Shown here in pieces: positions 37,013 through 52,573 of a DNA stretch of 62,517 nucleotides. Source of the DNA: Actinomyces oris (GTDB lineage Bacteria; Actinomycetota; Actinomycetes; Actinomycetales; Actinomycetaceae); NCBI RefSeq assembly GCF_001937665.1, contig NZ_MSKL01000004.1, positions 70,174-132,690 on the forward strand. Direction: 5' to 3'. The stretch's first letter is position 1. Each line of letters opens with the position of its first letter. The notes beneath the pieces were generated by a model. That model was not told where the DNA came from and did not search any database. It saw only the letters and a program-made list of their open reading frames with translations. A program made the position numbers and the translations under genes.

Positions 37013-38134
37013 TCATGGCACCAGCACTCCCGGTGGACGCTCGCCCCACAGCCCGCCACCTTGAAGCCCGGCCACCGGCGAGAGACGGGAGACCACCTCC
37101 AGGGGGAACATCGACAGCAGCCGGTCGGCCTGGGTGCGCATGTCGCTGAGCGAGGACCACGTCGTCCGGAAGAACCTCCACCCCTGCGTTTCGAGCTCGT
37201 CCTGGCGGAGCTTCTCGAGGAAGACGTCCTCCTCAGTGCGGTACTTGGTGCGGCCGTCGAACTCCGCGACGACACGGTGATCGGGCCAACCCAGGTCCAG
37301 GAACCGGTCCTTCGACAACCCCGGAACCGGGTACTGGGCGATGGCCTCGGGCAGCCCTACCACGAGCGTCATCCACCGCAGCACACTCTCCCCGGGCGAG
37401 ACCGCCCAAGGGGTGGCGGCGGCCAGTACCGCACGCGCCTGCGCTATCCCTCGCCGCCCCCGATGACGTGCCACGAGCTCCTCCCAGCAGGCTCGAGCCG
37501 AGCGCAGCCGCGTGGTGCAGGAGTCGCGGTGCCACGGATCAGGTTGGCAGTGCCGGTTCAGGGCCGCATCGGCGATGGAGAGCGCGTTGTATGGAGGCTC
37601 GTCGCAGGCGCAGTCGAAGGCGGTGCGCAGCACGGACGTGACGGGAACCCCTCCGACCACCTCGATCTCCTCGTCCCGCAGCTGAAGCCGGCGACGGTGC
37701 ATTCGGATCGGGGTGGCCTCGGGGTGCGTCGTATCGATGGGGGTCGGTACGCCCGACGACGGGTACCGGAACGCGGGCATTGTGGTTGTGGTTAAACGCG
37801 GGTTGCCGGAGACGGCGAGGTAGACATCCGGCTCTCGCGTCCACATGGCCAGCCCCTGAATCAGAGCGGCCGACGTGTGAGACAGGCAGGTAGCGGACGG
37901 TAGGAGTTGCTGTGCAGCGATCGCACGCGCTAGGGACACCATGAACCGCTGCTCCCAGCGTCGCCTTCCCGGGACTGCGTGCAGGTAGGCGCCCGGCATG
38001 AGTCGCAGCAGACCAGGATTGCGCGACGCGTGGAAGCGCTTGCGGCGGCCTGAGTAGATGATGGTCGGCCGAAGGTGCGCCGGGACCGGGCAGACGGAAG
38101 CGGGGCGGCTGGCAGTGATTGGGATGGGGCTCAT
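37013..38134 (-). CDS. AbiEi/DUF559-type protein (possible endonuclease)
   Basis: The 373-aa protein has an N-terminal part like the AbiEi family of type IV toxin-antitoxin proteins (SRNPGLLRLMPGAYLHAVPG, LSHTSAALIQGLAMW, GVPVTSVLRTAFDCACDEPP). Its C-terminal domain resembles DUF559/Vsr-like PD-(D/E)xK nucleases, with LGWPDHRVVAEFDGRTKY followed by LEKLRQDELETQGWRFFRTT. The acidic pattern Asp-...-Glu-x-Asp fits a nuclease core, but activity is unproven. I start at 38134, where MSPIPITAS begins; an earlier start would read through the right repeat. It lies alone on the minus strand between rplL and rpoB, flanked by direct repeats, with no partner toxin gene. Confidence 0.75.
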   Translation of the reverse strand: MSPIPITASRPASVCPVPAHLRPTIIYSGRRKRFHASRNPGLLRLMPGAYLHAVPGRRRWEQRFMVSLARAIAAQQLLPSATCLSHTSAALIQGLAMWTREPDVYLAVSGNPRLTTTTMPAFRYPSSGVPTPIDTTHPEATPIRMHRRRLQLRDEEIEVVGGVPVTSVLRTAFDCACDEPPYNALSIADAALNRHCQPDPWHRDSCTTRLRSARACWEELVARHRGRRGIAQARAVLAAATPWAVSPGESVLRWMTLVVGLPEAIAQYPVPGLSKDRFLDLGWPDHRVVAEFDGRTKYRTEEDVFLEKLRQDELETQGWRFFRTTWSSLSDMRTQADRLLSMFPLEVVSRLSPVAGLQGGGLWGERPPGVLVP

Positions 38135-38306
38135 GCAGCGAGTCTTCTCAAGAGGATCGGGGCATGACGAGCGCAGAGCTTCGTGGGTGTGGATTCGGCG
38201 GCGTCTGAGGGCAGGAGGGCTTCGCTGTGGAGCCCGCAGTGGCCACTGAACGTCCGCTTCCCGGCCGGTGGACGGGATCGACGTGCTCGTCGCGACGTCG
38301 TCGGGC

Positions 38307-38417
38307 TCGGGGACGTACATGTGCGCCGAGGACTGCGATGTCCTCCAGGTCACTGAGGTCAGCTCCCAGTGGTTTGGAGGAGAACGCAGTCGCCGATCGG
38401 AAAGTGCGTTCTCGACG
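38307..38417. repeat. 111-bp direct repeat, right copy
   Basis: Same orientation and 107 of 111 bases equal to 36853-36963. In this copy the terminal inverted repeat is longer (GAGAACGCA with TGCGTTCTC, 9 bp). It lies 172 bp upstream of the AbiEi/DUF559-type start. Confidence 0.9.
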
Positions 38418-38666
38418 CCGTCGGCCGGAAAGGATCGGGCGGGCGCAGAGGCTGCGGGGGCGGGGACGTGCAGGGGCTGTCGGGGCCGGGGGAGTGGATG
38501 GTTGGGAGGAGCGCGGGGGCAGCTGTGGCCTGGAGCGATCCGGCCGGCAGTCGCTCAGAGAGCGGGTAGCACCGAGGGACTCACTTCACGCGGCAGACAC
38601 GGGTGGGGCAGTATGCGCGACTGTGGTGGGAATCGCAAGGATCCAGTGGGGATCGGCGTGGAGTCC

Positions 38667-38692
38667 TTGACGTCGGCCGTGTACGCTAGCGC
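38667..38692 (+). promoter_or_regulatory. Possible rpoB promoter
   Basis: TTGACG (38667-38672) lies upstream of TACGCT (38682-38687) and TAGCGC (38687-38692). Spacing is shorter than ideal for either -10 candidate, so the exact elements are uncertain. Confidence 0.3.
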
Positions 38693-38853
38693 TTTGCGTG
38701 CATTGTGTGTATTGGCGCGAGGAGTATCTGCCCTCCGCGCGGGCCCCGGCCCGTCGGAACCCTGGCGGGCGTGAGCCCGGCAACGGAGATTCTACTCAAC
38801 CCAGTGCCGCGGTGTGCGTTGTGTGATCCCCGATCTGAGGGAAGGATCCCCCT

Positions 38854-42375
<3,522 letters not shown>

Positions 42376-42425
42376 GTGGCCACCGCCTGGTGACGACTTC
42401 GTGACAACTTCATCGAGCCCCGGTT

Positions 42426-42457
42426 GAGGGCGGGTGGCGCACCCGCCGCCCGCCCTC
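42426..42457 (+). terminator. Intercistronic hairpin rpoB-rpoC
   Basis: GAGGGCGGGTGGCG (42426-42439) pairs over 14 bp (one wobble) with 42444-42457, with a CACC loop. There is no T-run. It may be an RNA-stability or processing element rather than a full terminator, because rpoC needs transcription through it. Confidence 0.5.
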
Positions 42458-42554
42458 CCACCAGGCTCGCAGGCGCCGTCGGAGTCATGGAACAACGACG
42501 ACGGAACGCCCCCAGACCACCACCTGATGAGATTCACCATCGGAAGTAGGAACT

Positions 42555-46508
<3,954 letters not shown>

Positions 46509-46549
46509 TCGAGCCCCCACCGGGCCCACGCGGCCTGAGGCTCTCATAG

Positions 46550-46587
46550 CGTTCGGCCCGCTCCCCAGCAGGGGAGCGGGCCGAACG
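46550..46587. terminator. Strong terminator after rpoC
   Basis: CGTTCGGCCCGCTCCCC (46550-46566) pairs perfectly over 17 bp with 46571-46587, loop AGCA. It separates rpoC from the convergent DUF4862 gene and may act in both directions. Confidence 0.85.
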
Positions 46588-46618
46588 TCGTATGAGGCCG
46601 AGCGGGGAGGAGCTGGAC

Positions 46619-47575
46619 TCAGGCGGTGAGCATGGTCTCGCGCACACGGCGCACCCAGGCGAGCTTGTCCTCCAGGGAGGCGCGAGCCGGGGTGTTGATC
46701 TTGAGGCCCTCGTAGACCTGCGAGCCTCCGGCGGCCCGCATCGTGGCGGCCACCCGCTCCGGGGTGAGCCAGCTGGTCGGTTCCTGCTCGGCCAGTGGCA
46801 GGTGCGCGTCAGCCCACGCCCAGGCCCACTGCGTCTCCTCGGGGCCGGCGCCGGAGATCATGACGCCGCCCAGCCGGCCGGCCTCAACGAGCTCGCGCAC
46901 GTGGCTCTCCGGGGTGGCCGGGTCGTGGGTCTCGATGACTGAACGGCCCCAGTTGACGGTGATGAGTGCCGCAGTGTCCCGGCAGGCGGCGATCTCCTGG
47001 CTCAGCGGGAGGAAGGCCTTCTCCGAGGGGCCCACGCCGCCCTCGGCGTCGCAGTGCTCCACGATCATCCCCAGTTCACGGGAGGTGAAGTCCTCGCTCA
47101 GCTCGCTCAAGGAGGCGTGGAAGGCATCGGGGGTCGCCTGGTGGTGCGGCGCCGAGTGCAGCTCCACCCGGGTGACGAGCTGCTCGCCCGCAGCCTCGTG
47201 CAGGCGGTCGACGGCCTCCAGCAGTGAGCGGGTGTAGGCCAGCGCCTGAGCGCGTCCGTCGTCGTCGGGCGATGCCAGTCCGAAGACGGGGTCGGCCCCG
47301 GCGCGCCCCATGGTTCCCGGGATCGCCGTGACGACGCACTGGTGGAAGCGCCCCGCCAGCTGCTCGGCCAGCCACGGCTCGGGTGCGTCCAGGGCCTCCC
47401 GGAAGGGGAGCTCGATGCCGTCGACCCAACCGAGGTCGCCCAGGGCGGCGTACAGGTCGGCGGCTCCGCGGCGGTCCTCGTCGTCCGGTGGAAGCATGGG
47501 GTAGGCGCCGACAACGAAGGGTACGGTGCGGGGCTCAGCAGGATTCTCAGACCGATTCTCTGAGGTAGTGGACAT
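46619..47575 (-). CDS. DUF4862 family protein, sialic acid locus
   Basis: The 318-aa cytoplasmic protein looks like a TIM-barrel sugar-metabolism protein. Segments include VVGAYPMLPPDDEDRRGAAD, WVDGIELPFREALDAPEPWL, RVELHSAPHH and GMIVEHCDAEGG. I match it by pattern to DUF4862, a family found in sialic acid utilisation clusters whose reaction is not established. Its divergent neighbour is a sialidase, which supports that setting. The ATG has AAGGAG at a good distance. It shares a 148-bp control region with the sialidase gene. Confidence 0.75.
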   Translation of the reverse strand: MSTTSENRSENPAEPRTVPFVVGAYPMLPPDDEDRRGAADLYAALGDLGWVDGIELPFREALDAPEPWLAEQLAGRFHQCVVTAIPGTMGRAGADPVFGLASPDDDGRAQALAYTRSLLEAVDRLHEAAGEQLVTRVELHSAPHHQATPDAFHASLSELSEDFTSRELGMIVEHCDAEGGVGPSEKAFLPLSQEIAACRDTAALITVNWGRSVIETHDPATPESHVRELVEAGRLGGVMISGAGPEETQWAWAWADAHLPLAEQEPTSWLTPERVAATMRAAGGSQVYEGLKINTPARASLEDKLAWVRRVRETMLTA

Positions 47576-47723
47576 GTGGTCTCCTTGAGGTTCTGGGATC
47601 GTGCTACAGTGCGCGATACATCAGACATCATATGACTGGATGTGCGGTGACGCACCGTCGCGCACGGCACTGCCGGTCGCACAACGCCGGTGGAGAGCTG
47701 ATGCCGGCATGAAGGACGTCCCC
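47576..47723. promoter_or_regulatory. Divergent control region DUF4862/sialidase
   Basis: It contains the palindrome TCATATGA at 47628-47635 within a locally AT-richer stretch and a TACAGT -10-like hexamer at 47605-47610. A GntR-type operator would fit such a locus, but no regulator gene is in the window. Confidence 0.35.
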
Positions 47724-50159
47724 ATGATCTTCGATCTCACCGCATCCGAGACCTCCCCCCTGAGCCTCAGCGAGCACGATGTTGCCGCCCTGGCCGCCTG
47801 CGGGCACGGCACGATTCTTCTCGATGTCGCCGCCAGGGCCGACGCCACCCTCATCGTGCTCACCGGCACCAACGGACGGATCACGCTGTCCCTGCGCGCA
47901 GGCCGCCTCGACGGCGAGCAGGTCCTCGGTGCCGGCGGCCTTCCGGAGGACAGCCCCGAAGCGGGGGACGAGGGAGGTACCCAGCGGCGGGTACTCGATG
48001 CCGAGGACGCCCTGGGCCTCGATGACGGCCGCCCCCACACGATCGCCTTGACCGTCAATGAGGCCGGCACCCACCTCTACGCCGACGGCTACGAGTGCTT
48101 CTCCACGACGCTGCCGGCCTTCCTCACCCAGATCGGACTGACCGACGTCGTGATCGACCCCGACGGGATCGCCGCGGTCACCCGCCTGGCCGCCTGGGCC
48201 GAGCCGCTCAGCGACCGCGCCGTCATGGCCCAGTCCCTGGCCGCCACCCCGCTGGTCCAGTTCGCGGCCAGTGAGCTCTCCGCCCGCGACGCCCGCCGTA
48301 CCGGCTCCCTGGCCAACGGCTCCATCCGGGCGTTGTTCCGCACCCGTGGCCGCGGCCAGGCCGGCACCATCATCGCCGCGAACGGCCAGGGAGGCACTCT
48401 CCACCTCGACATCGACGCGAGAGGCCTGACCTACCGTGTGCTTCCCGGTGAGGACTCGCCCGAGGGCGAGCCCCTCCTCGAGGCGTGCGCCCCGGGCCAC
48501 TGGGATGACGGGACCTGGCACGACGTCGTGGTCACCTCGGCCCGCGGCGCGGTGGAGATCCACGTCGACGGCTACCAGGTCGCCCTCACCCCCGGCAGCG
48601 CCTTCCTGGCCGACATCGCGCCGGTGACGCGCGTCGTGGTGGGGGCCGACCTGGACGGCAAGCGCCTCTTCGGCGAGGCGCAGACCGCCATGGTCTACGA
48701 CGCCGCCCTCACCGACGCCCAGATCAAGCGCCTGGCCGGGGCCGCCCCGCTGCCCACGCGCGCCCTGTTCGACACCGGCTACCACGGCGCCGAGTCCTAC
48801 CGGATCCCCTCCCTGCTCGCCCTGGACAGCGGCGTCATCCTGGCCGGCGCTGACCAGCGCGTCTCGATCCCCAACGACGCCCCCAACGACATCAACCTCG
48901 TCATGCGCCGCAGCCTCGACGGCGGCGCCACCTGGGAGGAGATGCGCACCCTGCTCAGCCTCCCGGGCACCGGGGCGCTGGGCGCCAGCCTCATCGACTC
49001 CGTCCTGGTCCAGGACCGCTCCAGCGGACGCGTCATCTGCCTGGTCGACCAGTTCCCCGGCGGCATCGGCCAGCCCAACGCCGTCGTCGGCACCGGCTTC
49101 GACGAGCTGGGGCGCCGCGTGCTGCACAACCGCGACGGCGAGCTGTTCGCCGTCGAGCCCGACGGCAGCGTCCTCACCGCCTCAGGTGAGGCCACCGACT
49201 ACCGCATCGTCCTGAGTGACGACGATGCAGCCGGGGCCCGCGCAGGTGACGTGCTCCTCGGCGGTCGGGCGGCCGGCAGCATCTACCTCGCCCACGAGCA
49301 GGCCCCCGAAGCGTGCCTCTTCCAGCACCGCGGCTCCCACCTGCTCATGATCACCTCTGACGACGACGGCACCACCTGGTCTCAGCCGATCGACATCACC
49401 GCCCAGGTCAAGGCCGACTGGATGTGCTTCCTGGGCACCGGCCCCGGCAACGCCATCCAGCTGACCGCGCCGGAGCACGCCGGACGCATCCTCGTGCCCG
49501 TCTACTACAGCCACGAGGCCGGCGGCACCGGCTACCTGTCCTGCGCCGCCATCTACTCCGACGACGGCGGGGCCACCTGGACCCTGGGCGCCTCACCCAA
49601 CGACGGGCGCGAGGTCCTGGGCTCCGTCGTCTCCTCCCGTGACCTCGCCGAGGAGCGGGCCAGCCTGTACGAGTCCGTCCTCGTCGAAGGAGCCGACGGC
49701 GCCGTGCACGTGTGGGCCCGCAACCAGCACCCCTCGGGCAGGGTCGCTCACGCCGTCTCCCACGACGGGGGCGTCACCTGGGGCGAGGTCGACTACGACG
49801 AGCAACTCCCCGAGATCTTCTCCCAGCCCAACGCCATCGCTGTCATCGGCCTGGAGTGCGCAGCGGCAGACGCCGACGGTGCCGGCGTCGCCGACGGCGC
49901 GGACGGCCGGGGGATCGTCTTCGCCAACGCCTCCCGGATGCTGCCCTTCCGCGGGTGCGGCGTCCTACGGCTCAGCAAGGACGACGGCTCCACCTGGCCC
50001 CACAACCGGGTCATCAACCCGCGCCACTACGTCTACCAGTGCATGGCCCAGCTGCCCAGCGGCGACATCGCCCTGCTGTGGGAGCGCGAGTGGCAGGGGC
50101 TCTTCCTCACCACGGTGCCGCTGGCCTGGTTGACGAGCTCGCGCTCGACGATCAGCTGA
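47724..50159 (+). CDS. Exo-alpha-sialidase without a signal peptide
   Basis: The 811-aa enzyme releases terminal sialic acid from glycoconjugates. Residues about 25-330 form a LamG/concanavalin-like carbohydrate-binding region. The catalytic propeller then starts with SYRIPSLLA (arginine-triad Arg360). Five Asp-boxes follow: SLDGGATW, SDDDGTTW, SDDGGATW, SHDGGVTW and SKDDGSTW (near 397, 545, 612, 679 and 751). No signal peptide, LPXTG motif or membrane helix is visible, so the enzyme is probably cytoplasmic, unlike the known secreted Actinomyces sialidases. I use the ATG at 47724 with GAAGGA 7 bases upstream; an in-frame ATG at 47709 is possible. Confidence 0.93.
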   Translation: MIFDLTASETSPLSLSEHDVAALAACGHGTILLDVAARADATLIVLTGTNGRITLSLRAGRLDGEQVLGAGGLPEDSPEAGDEGGTQRRVLDAEDALGLDDGRPHTIALTVNEAGTHLYADGYECFSTTLPAFLTQIGLTDVVIDPDGIAAVTRLAAWAEPLSDRAVMAQSLAATPLVQFAASELSARDARRTGSLANGSIRALFRTRGRGQAGTIIAANGQGGTLHLDIDARGLTYRVLPGEDSPEGEPLLEACAPGHWDDGTWHDVVVTSARGAVEIHVDGYQVALTPGSAFLADIAPVTRVVVGADLDGKRLFGEAQTAMVYDAALTDAQIKRLAGAAPLPTRALFDTGYHGAESYRIPSLLALDSGVILAGADQRVSIPNDAPNDINLVMRRSLDGGATWEEMRTLLSLPGTGALGASLIDSVLVQDRSSGRVICLVDQFPGGIGQPNAVVGTGFDELGRRVLHNRDGELFAVEPDGSVLTASGEATDYRIVLSDDDAAGARAGDVLLGGRAAGSIYLAHEQAPEACLFQHRGSHLLMITSDDDGTTWSQPIDITAQVKADWMCFLGTGPGNAIQLTAPEHAGRILVPVYYSHEAGGTGYLSCAAIYSDDGGATWTLGASPNDGREVLGSVVSSRDLAEERASLYESVLVEGADGAVHVWARNQHPSGRVAHAVSHDGGVTWGEVDYDEQLPEIFSQPNAIAVIGLECAAADADGAGVADGADGRGIVFANASRMLPFRGCGVLRLSKDDGSTWPHNRVINPRHYVYQCMAQLPSGDIALLWEREWQGLFLTTVPLAWLTSSRSTIS

Positions 50160-50233
50160 GCCCACCCGGACCCGCCGACCCGGGCGCCCGCGGTGCACAG
50201 GGTATAGGGGAGAGGTGGGGGAGAATCGCCCTC

Positions 50234-52468
50234 ATGACGAGTCCCTCGCCCTCAGCCTCCACTCCCCGGCCCGAGCAGACACCGGGTGTCGCCACGCCCC
50301 GCCTCGCCCCGCACGAGCTGCTGGGACTGACCAGCCCCGCCTACGGCGGCGACTACAACCCCGAGCAGTGGGACGAGGCAACCTTCGCCACGGACCTCGA
50401 GCTCATGGCCGAGGCCGGCGTCAACCTGGTCTCCTTAGGCATCTTCTCCTGGGCGCGCCTCGAGCCGCGCGAGGGCGTCTACGAGCTCGACTGGCTGGTG
50501 GAGATCGTTGACCGTCTTCACGACGCCGGTGTCGCCGTCGACCTGGCCACCGCCACTGCCACCCCGCCCGCCTGGATGGCCACCGACCACCCCGAGTCCC
50601 TGCCGATGAACGCCGACGGCGTGCGCCTGGGCCTGGGCTCGCGCCAGCAGTACTGCCCCAGCTCCACCGTCTACCGGGAGCGCTCCGCCGCCCTGGCCGC
50701 GGCGCTGGCCGAGCGCCTGGGCGACCACGCGGGCGTCGTCATGTGGCACATCGGCAACGAGTACGGCTGCCACACCGCCGAGTGCTTCTGCCCCGCCTGC
50801 GCCCAGGCCTTCAGAGCCTGGCTGGCCGAGCGCTACGGCGACGTCGAGCGCCTCAACGCCGCCTGGGGCACCGACTTCTGGTCCCAGCGCTACACGAGCC
50901 TGGAGCAGGTCGCCCCGCCCGCCGCCATGCCCACCTTCCCCAACCCCGCCCAGGTGCTGGACTGGAGGCGCTTCAGCGACCATCAGCTGCGCAGCCTCAT
51001 GGAGGCCGAGGCCCGCATCCTGCGGGAGCGCTCGACGCGGCCGGTGACCACCAACTTCATGGGCGACTTCCCGGCCACCGACTACTGGCGCTGGGCCGAG
51101 TCCCTCGACATCGTCTCCGACGACTCCTACCCCGACCCCGCCGACCCGGCCGCCGCCCACGAGGTCGCCTGGGCCGGTGACCTCATGCGGGGCCTGGCCG
51201 GCGGGCGCCCCTGGATCCTCATGGAGCAGGCGCCCAGCGCCGTCCAGTGGCGCAGACGCAACTCGCCCAAGCGCCCCGGCCAGTTCCTCCTGTGGTCCCT
51301 GGCCCGCGTGGCCCACGGCGCCGACGGCGTCCTGCAGTTCCAGTGGCGCCAGTCCCGCCAGGGTGCCGAGACCTTCCACTCCGGCATGGTCCCCCACGCC
51401 GGGCGCGACAGCCGCACCTGGGAGGAGACCGTGGCCACCGGGCAGGCGCTCAAGCGGCTCGGACCGGTCCTGGGGGAGCCGCTGCGGGCCGATGCGGCCG
51501 TCGTCCTGGACTGGGAGAGCCAGTGGGCCCTGAGCACAGCCATCGGCCCGGTCGAGGTCGGTGAGCGCTTCGAGGCGGCCCGCGCCTGGCACCGCAGCCT
51601 GTGGGAGGCCGGGATCACCACCGACATCGTCCCGGTGGGCCGGAGGCTGGACGGCTATCGCCTCGTCGTGGTCCCGGCCGTGTTCATCGACCGTCCCGAG
51701 CTCGCCGGGCACCTGGAGCAGGCGGTCGCCGCGGGTGCCCAGGTCGTCGTGGCCGGCCCCACCGGGGTCGTTGACCCCAACGCGGGCGCCGTCCTGGGCG
51801 GCTACCTGGGATCCCTGCGGCCGCTGCTCGGGGTACGGGTCACGGATCACGCCGCCCTGACCGGCCCGGTCGGGCAGTCCGATCCCCGGGGCACGCTCGT
51901 CAACCGCCTCAGCCGCGCCGTCGGGACTCCCGGCTCAGAGACCTGGACAGGGCTGGAGGCCATCAGCGAGTCCCTGCGCCGGGTCCTGGATCGGATGGGC
52001 TCACCGGCCCCCGATCTGCGCGCCGGCGGCTGGGCCGAGGAGGTCCGTATCGACGAGGCACCCGAGGATGCGCAAGCCGGGCAGGGGTGGGAGACGGTTG
52101 AGATCGTGGCGGTTTTCGACGGTCGTGGTGGAGGAACGGACCTGGTCGGGCGGCCCGCCATCACCCGGCGGGTGGTTGAAGGTGCAGGGGCGGGCTGGTA
52201 CGTGGCCGCCGACCTCGACGCCCTCAGCCGGGCAGCCCTGCTGACACTGGTGTGCGCGCACGCCCGGGTGCGACCTGTTGTCACCGACCTGCCCGACGGC
52301 GTGGAGGCCCAGCGGCGCGGGCCTGTCCTCTTCCTGCTCAACCACGCCGACCGGGCCGCCGAGGTGGCCGGAGTCGTGGGCACCGACCTGCTGAGCGGTG
52401 AGGCGTGTACGGGCCATGTGGTCCTGGCCCCTCGTTCGGCGCTCGCGGTGCGAGACAACATGCGGTGA
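50234..52468 (+). CDS. Beta-galactosidase, glycoside hydrolase family 42
   Basis: The 744-aa enzyme hydrolyses terminal beta-galactosides inside the cell; no signal peptide is visible. The N-terminal barrel opens GGDYNPEQWDEATFATDLEL and includes WHIGNEYGCH (acid/base Glu176), then CHTAECFCPAC, a likely zinc site. WILMEQAPSAVQW supplies the nucleophile Glu331. The trimerisation and C-terminal domains follow. It lies 74 bp after the sialidase on the same strand, so the two probably act in sequence on sialyl-galactosides. GGGGGAG precedes the ATG. Confidence 0.94.
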   Translation: MTSPSPSASTPRPEQTPGVATPRLAPHELLGLTSPAYGGDYNPEQWDEATFATDLELMAEAGVNLVSLGIFSWARLEPREGVYELDWLVEIVDRLHDAGVAVDLATATATPPAWMATDHPESLPMNADGVRLGLGSRQQYCPSSTVYRERSAALAAALAERLGDHAGVVMWHIGNEYGCHTAECFCPACAQAFRAWLAERYGDVERLNAAWGTDFWSQRYTSLEQVAPPAAMPTFPNPAQVLDWRRFSDHQLRSLMEAEARILRERSTRPVTTNFMGDFPATDYWRWAESLDIVSDDSYPDPADPAAAHEVAWAGDLMRGLAGGRPWILMEQAPSAVQWRRRNSPKRPGQFLLWSLARVAHGADGVLQFQWRQSRQGAETFHSGMVPHAGRDSRTWEETVATGQALKRLGPVLGEPLRADAAVVLDWESQWALSTAIGPVEVGERFEAARAWHRSLWEAGITTDIVPVGRRLDGYRLVVVPAVFIDRPELAGHLEQAVAAGAQVVVAGPTGVVDPNAGAVLGGYLGSLRPLLGVRVTDHAALTGPVGQSDPRGTLVNRLSRAVGTPGSETWTGLEAISESLRRVLDRMGSPAPDLRAGGWAEEVRIDEAPEDAQAGQGWETVEIVAVFDGRGGGTDLVGRPAITRRVVEGAGAGWYVAADLDALSRAALLTLVCAHARVRPVVTDLPDGVEAQRRGPVLFLLNHADRAAEVAGVVGTDLLSGEACTGHVVLAPRSALAVRDNMR

Positions 52469-52474
52469 GTCACC

Positions 52475-52500
52475 GCACGAGGACCTGAGGCTCCTCGTGC
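52475..52500 (+). terminator. Hairpin after the GH42 gene
   Basis: GCACGAGGA (52475-52483) pairs perfectly over 9 bp with TCCTCGTGC (52492-52500), 7 bases after the stop. A typical intrinsic terminator position, without a T-run. Confidence 0.6.
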
Positions 52501-52573
52501 CTACGCCGTCGGTGGCGTAGCCTCGGGGGCGTAGAGACCCAATCGATACCCCCCCGTGGCAAGGAGCCTCATC

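Larger units (their letters stand above)
38135..38853. other. Long leader/promoter region upstream of rpoB
   Basis: These 719 bp contain the right copy of the direct repeat (38307-38417), a possible rpoB promoter near 38667-38692 and a leader of about 160 bp with a small GGGCC/GGCCC hairpin near 38738. No gene is visible; short open frames here lack ribosome binding sites. Confidence 0.5.
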
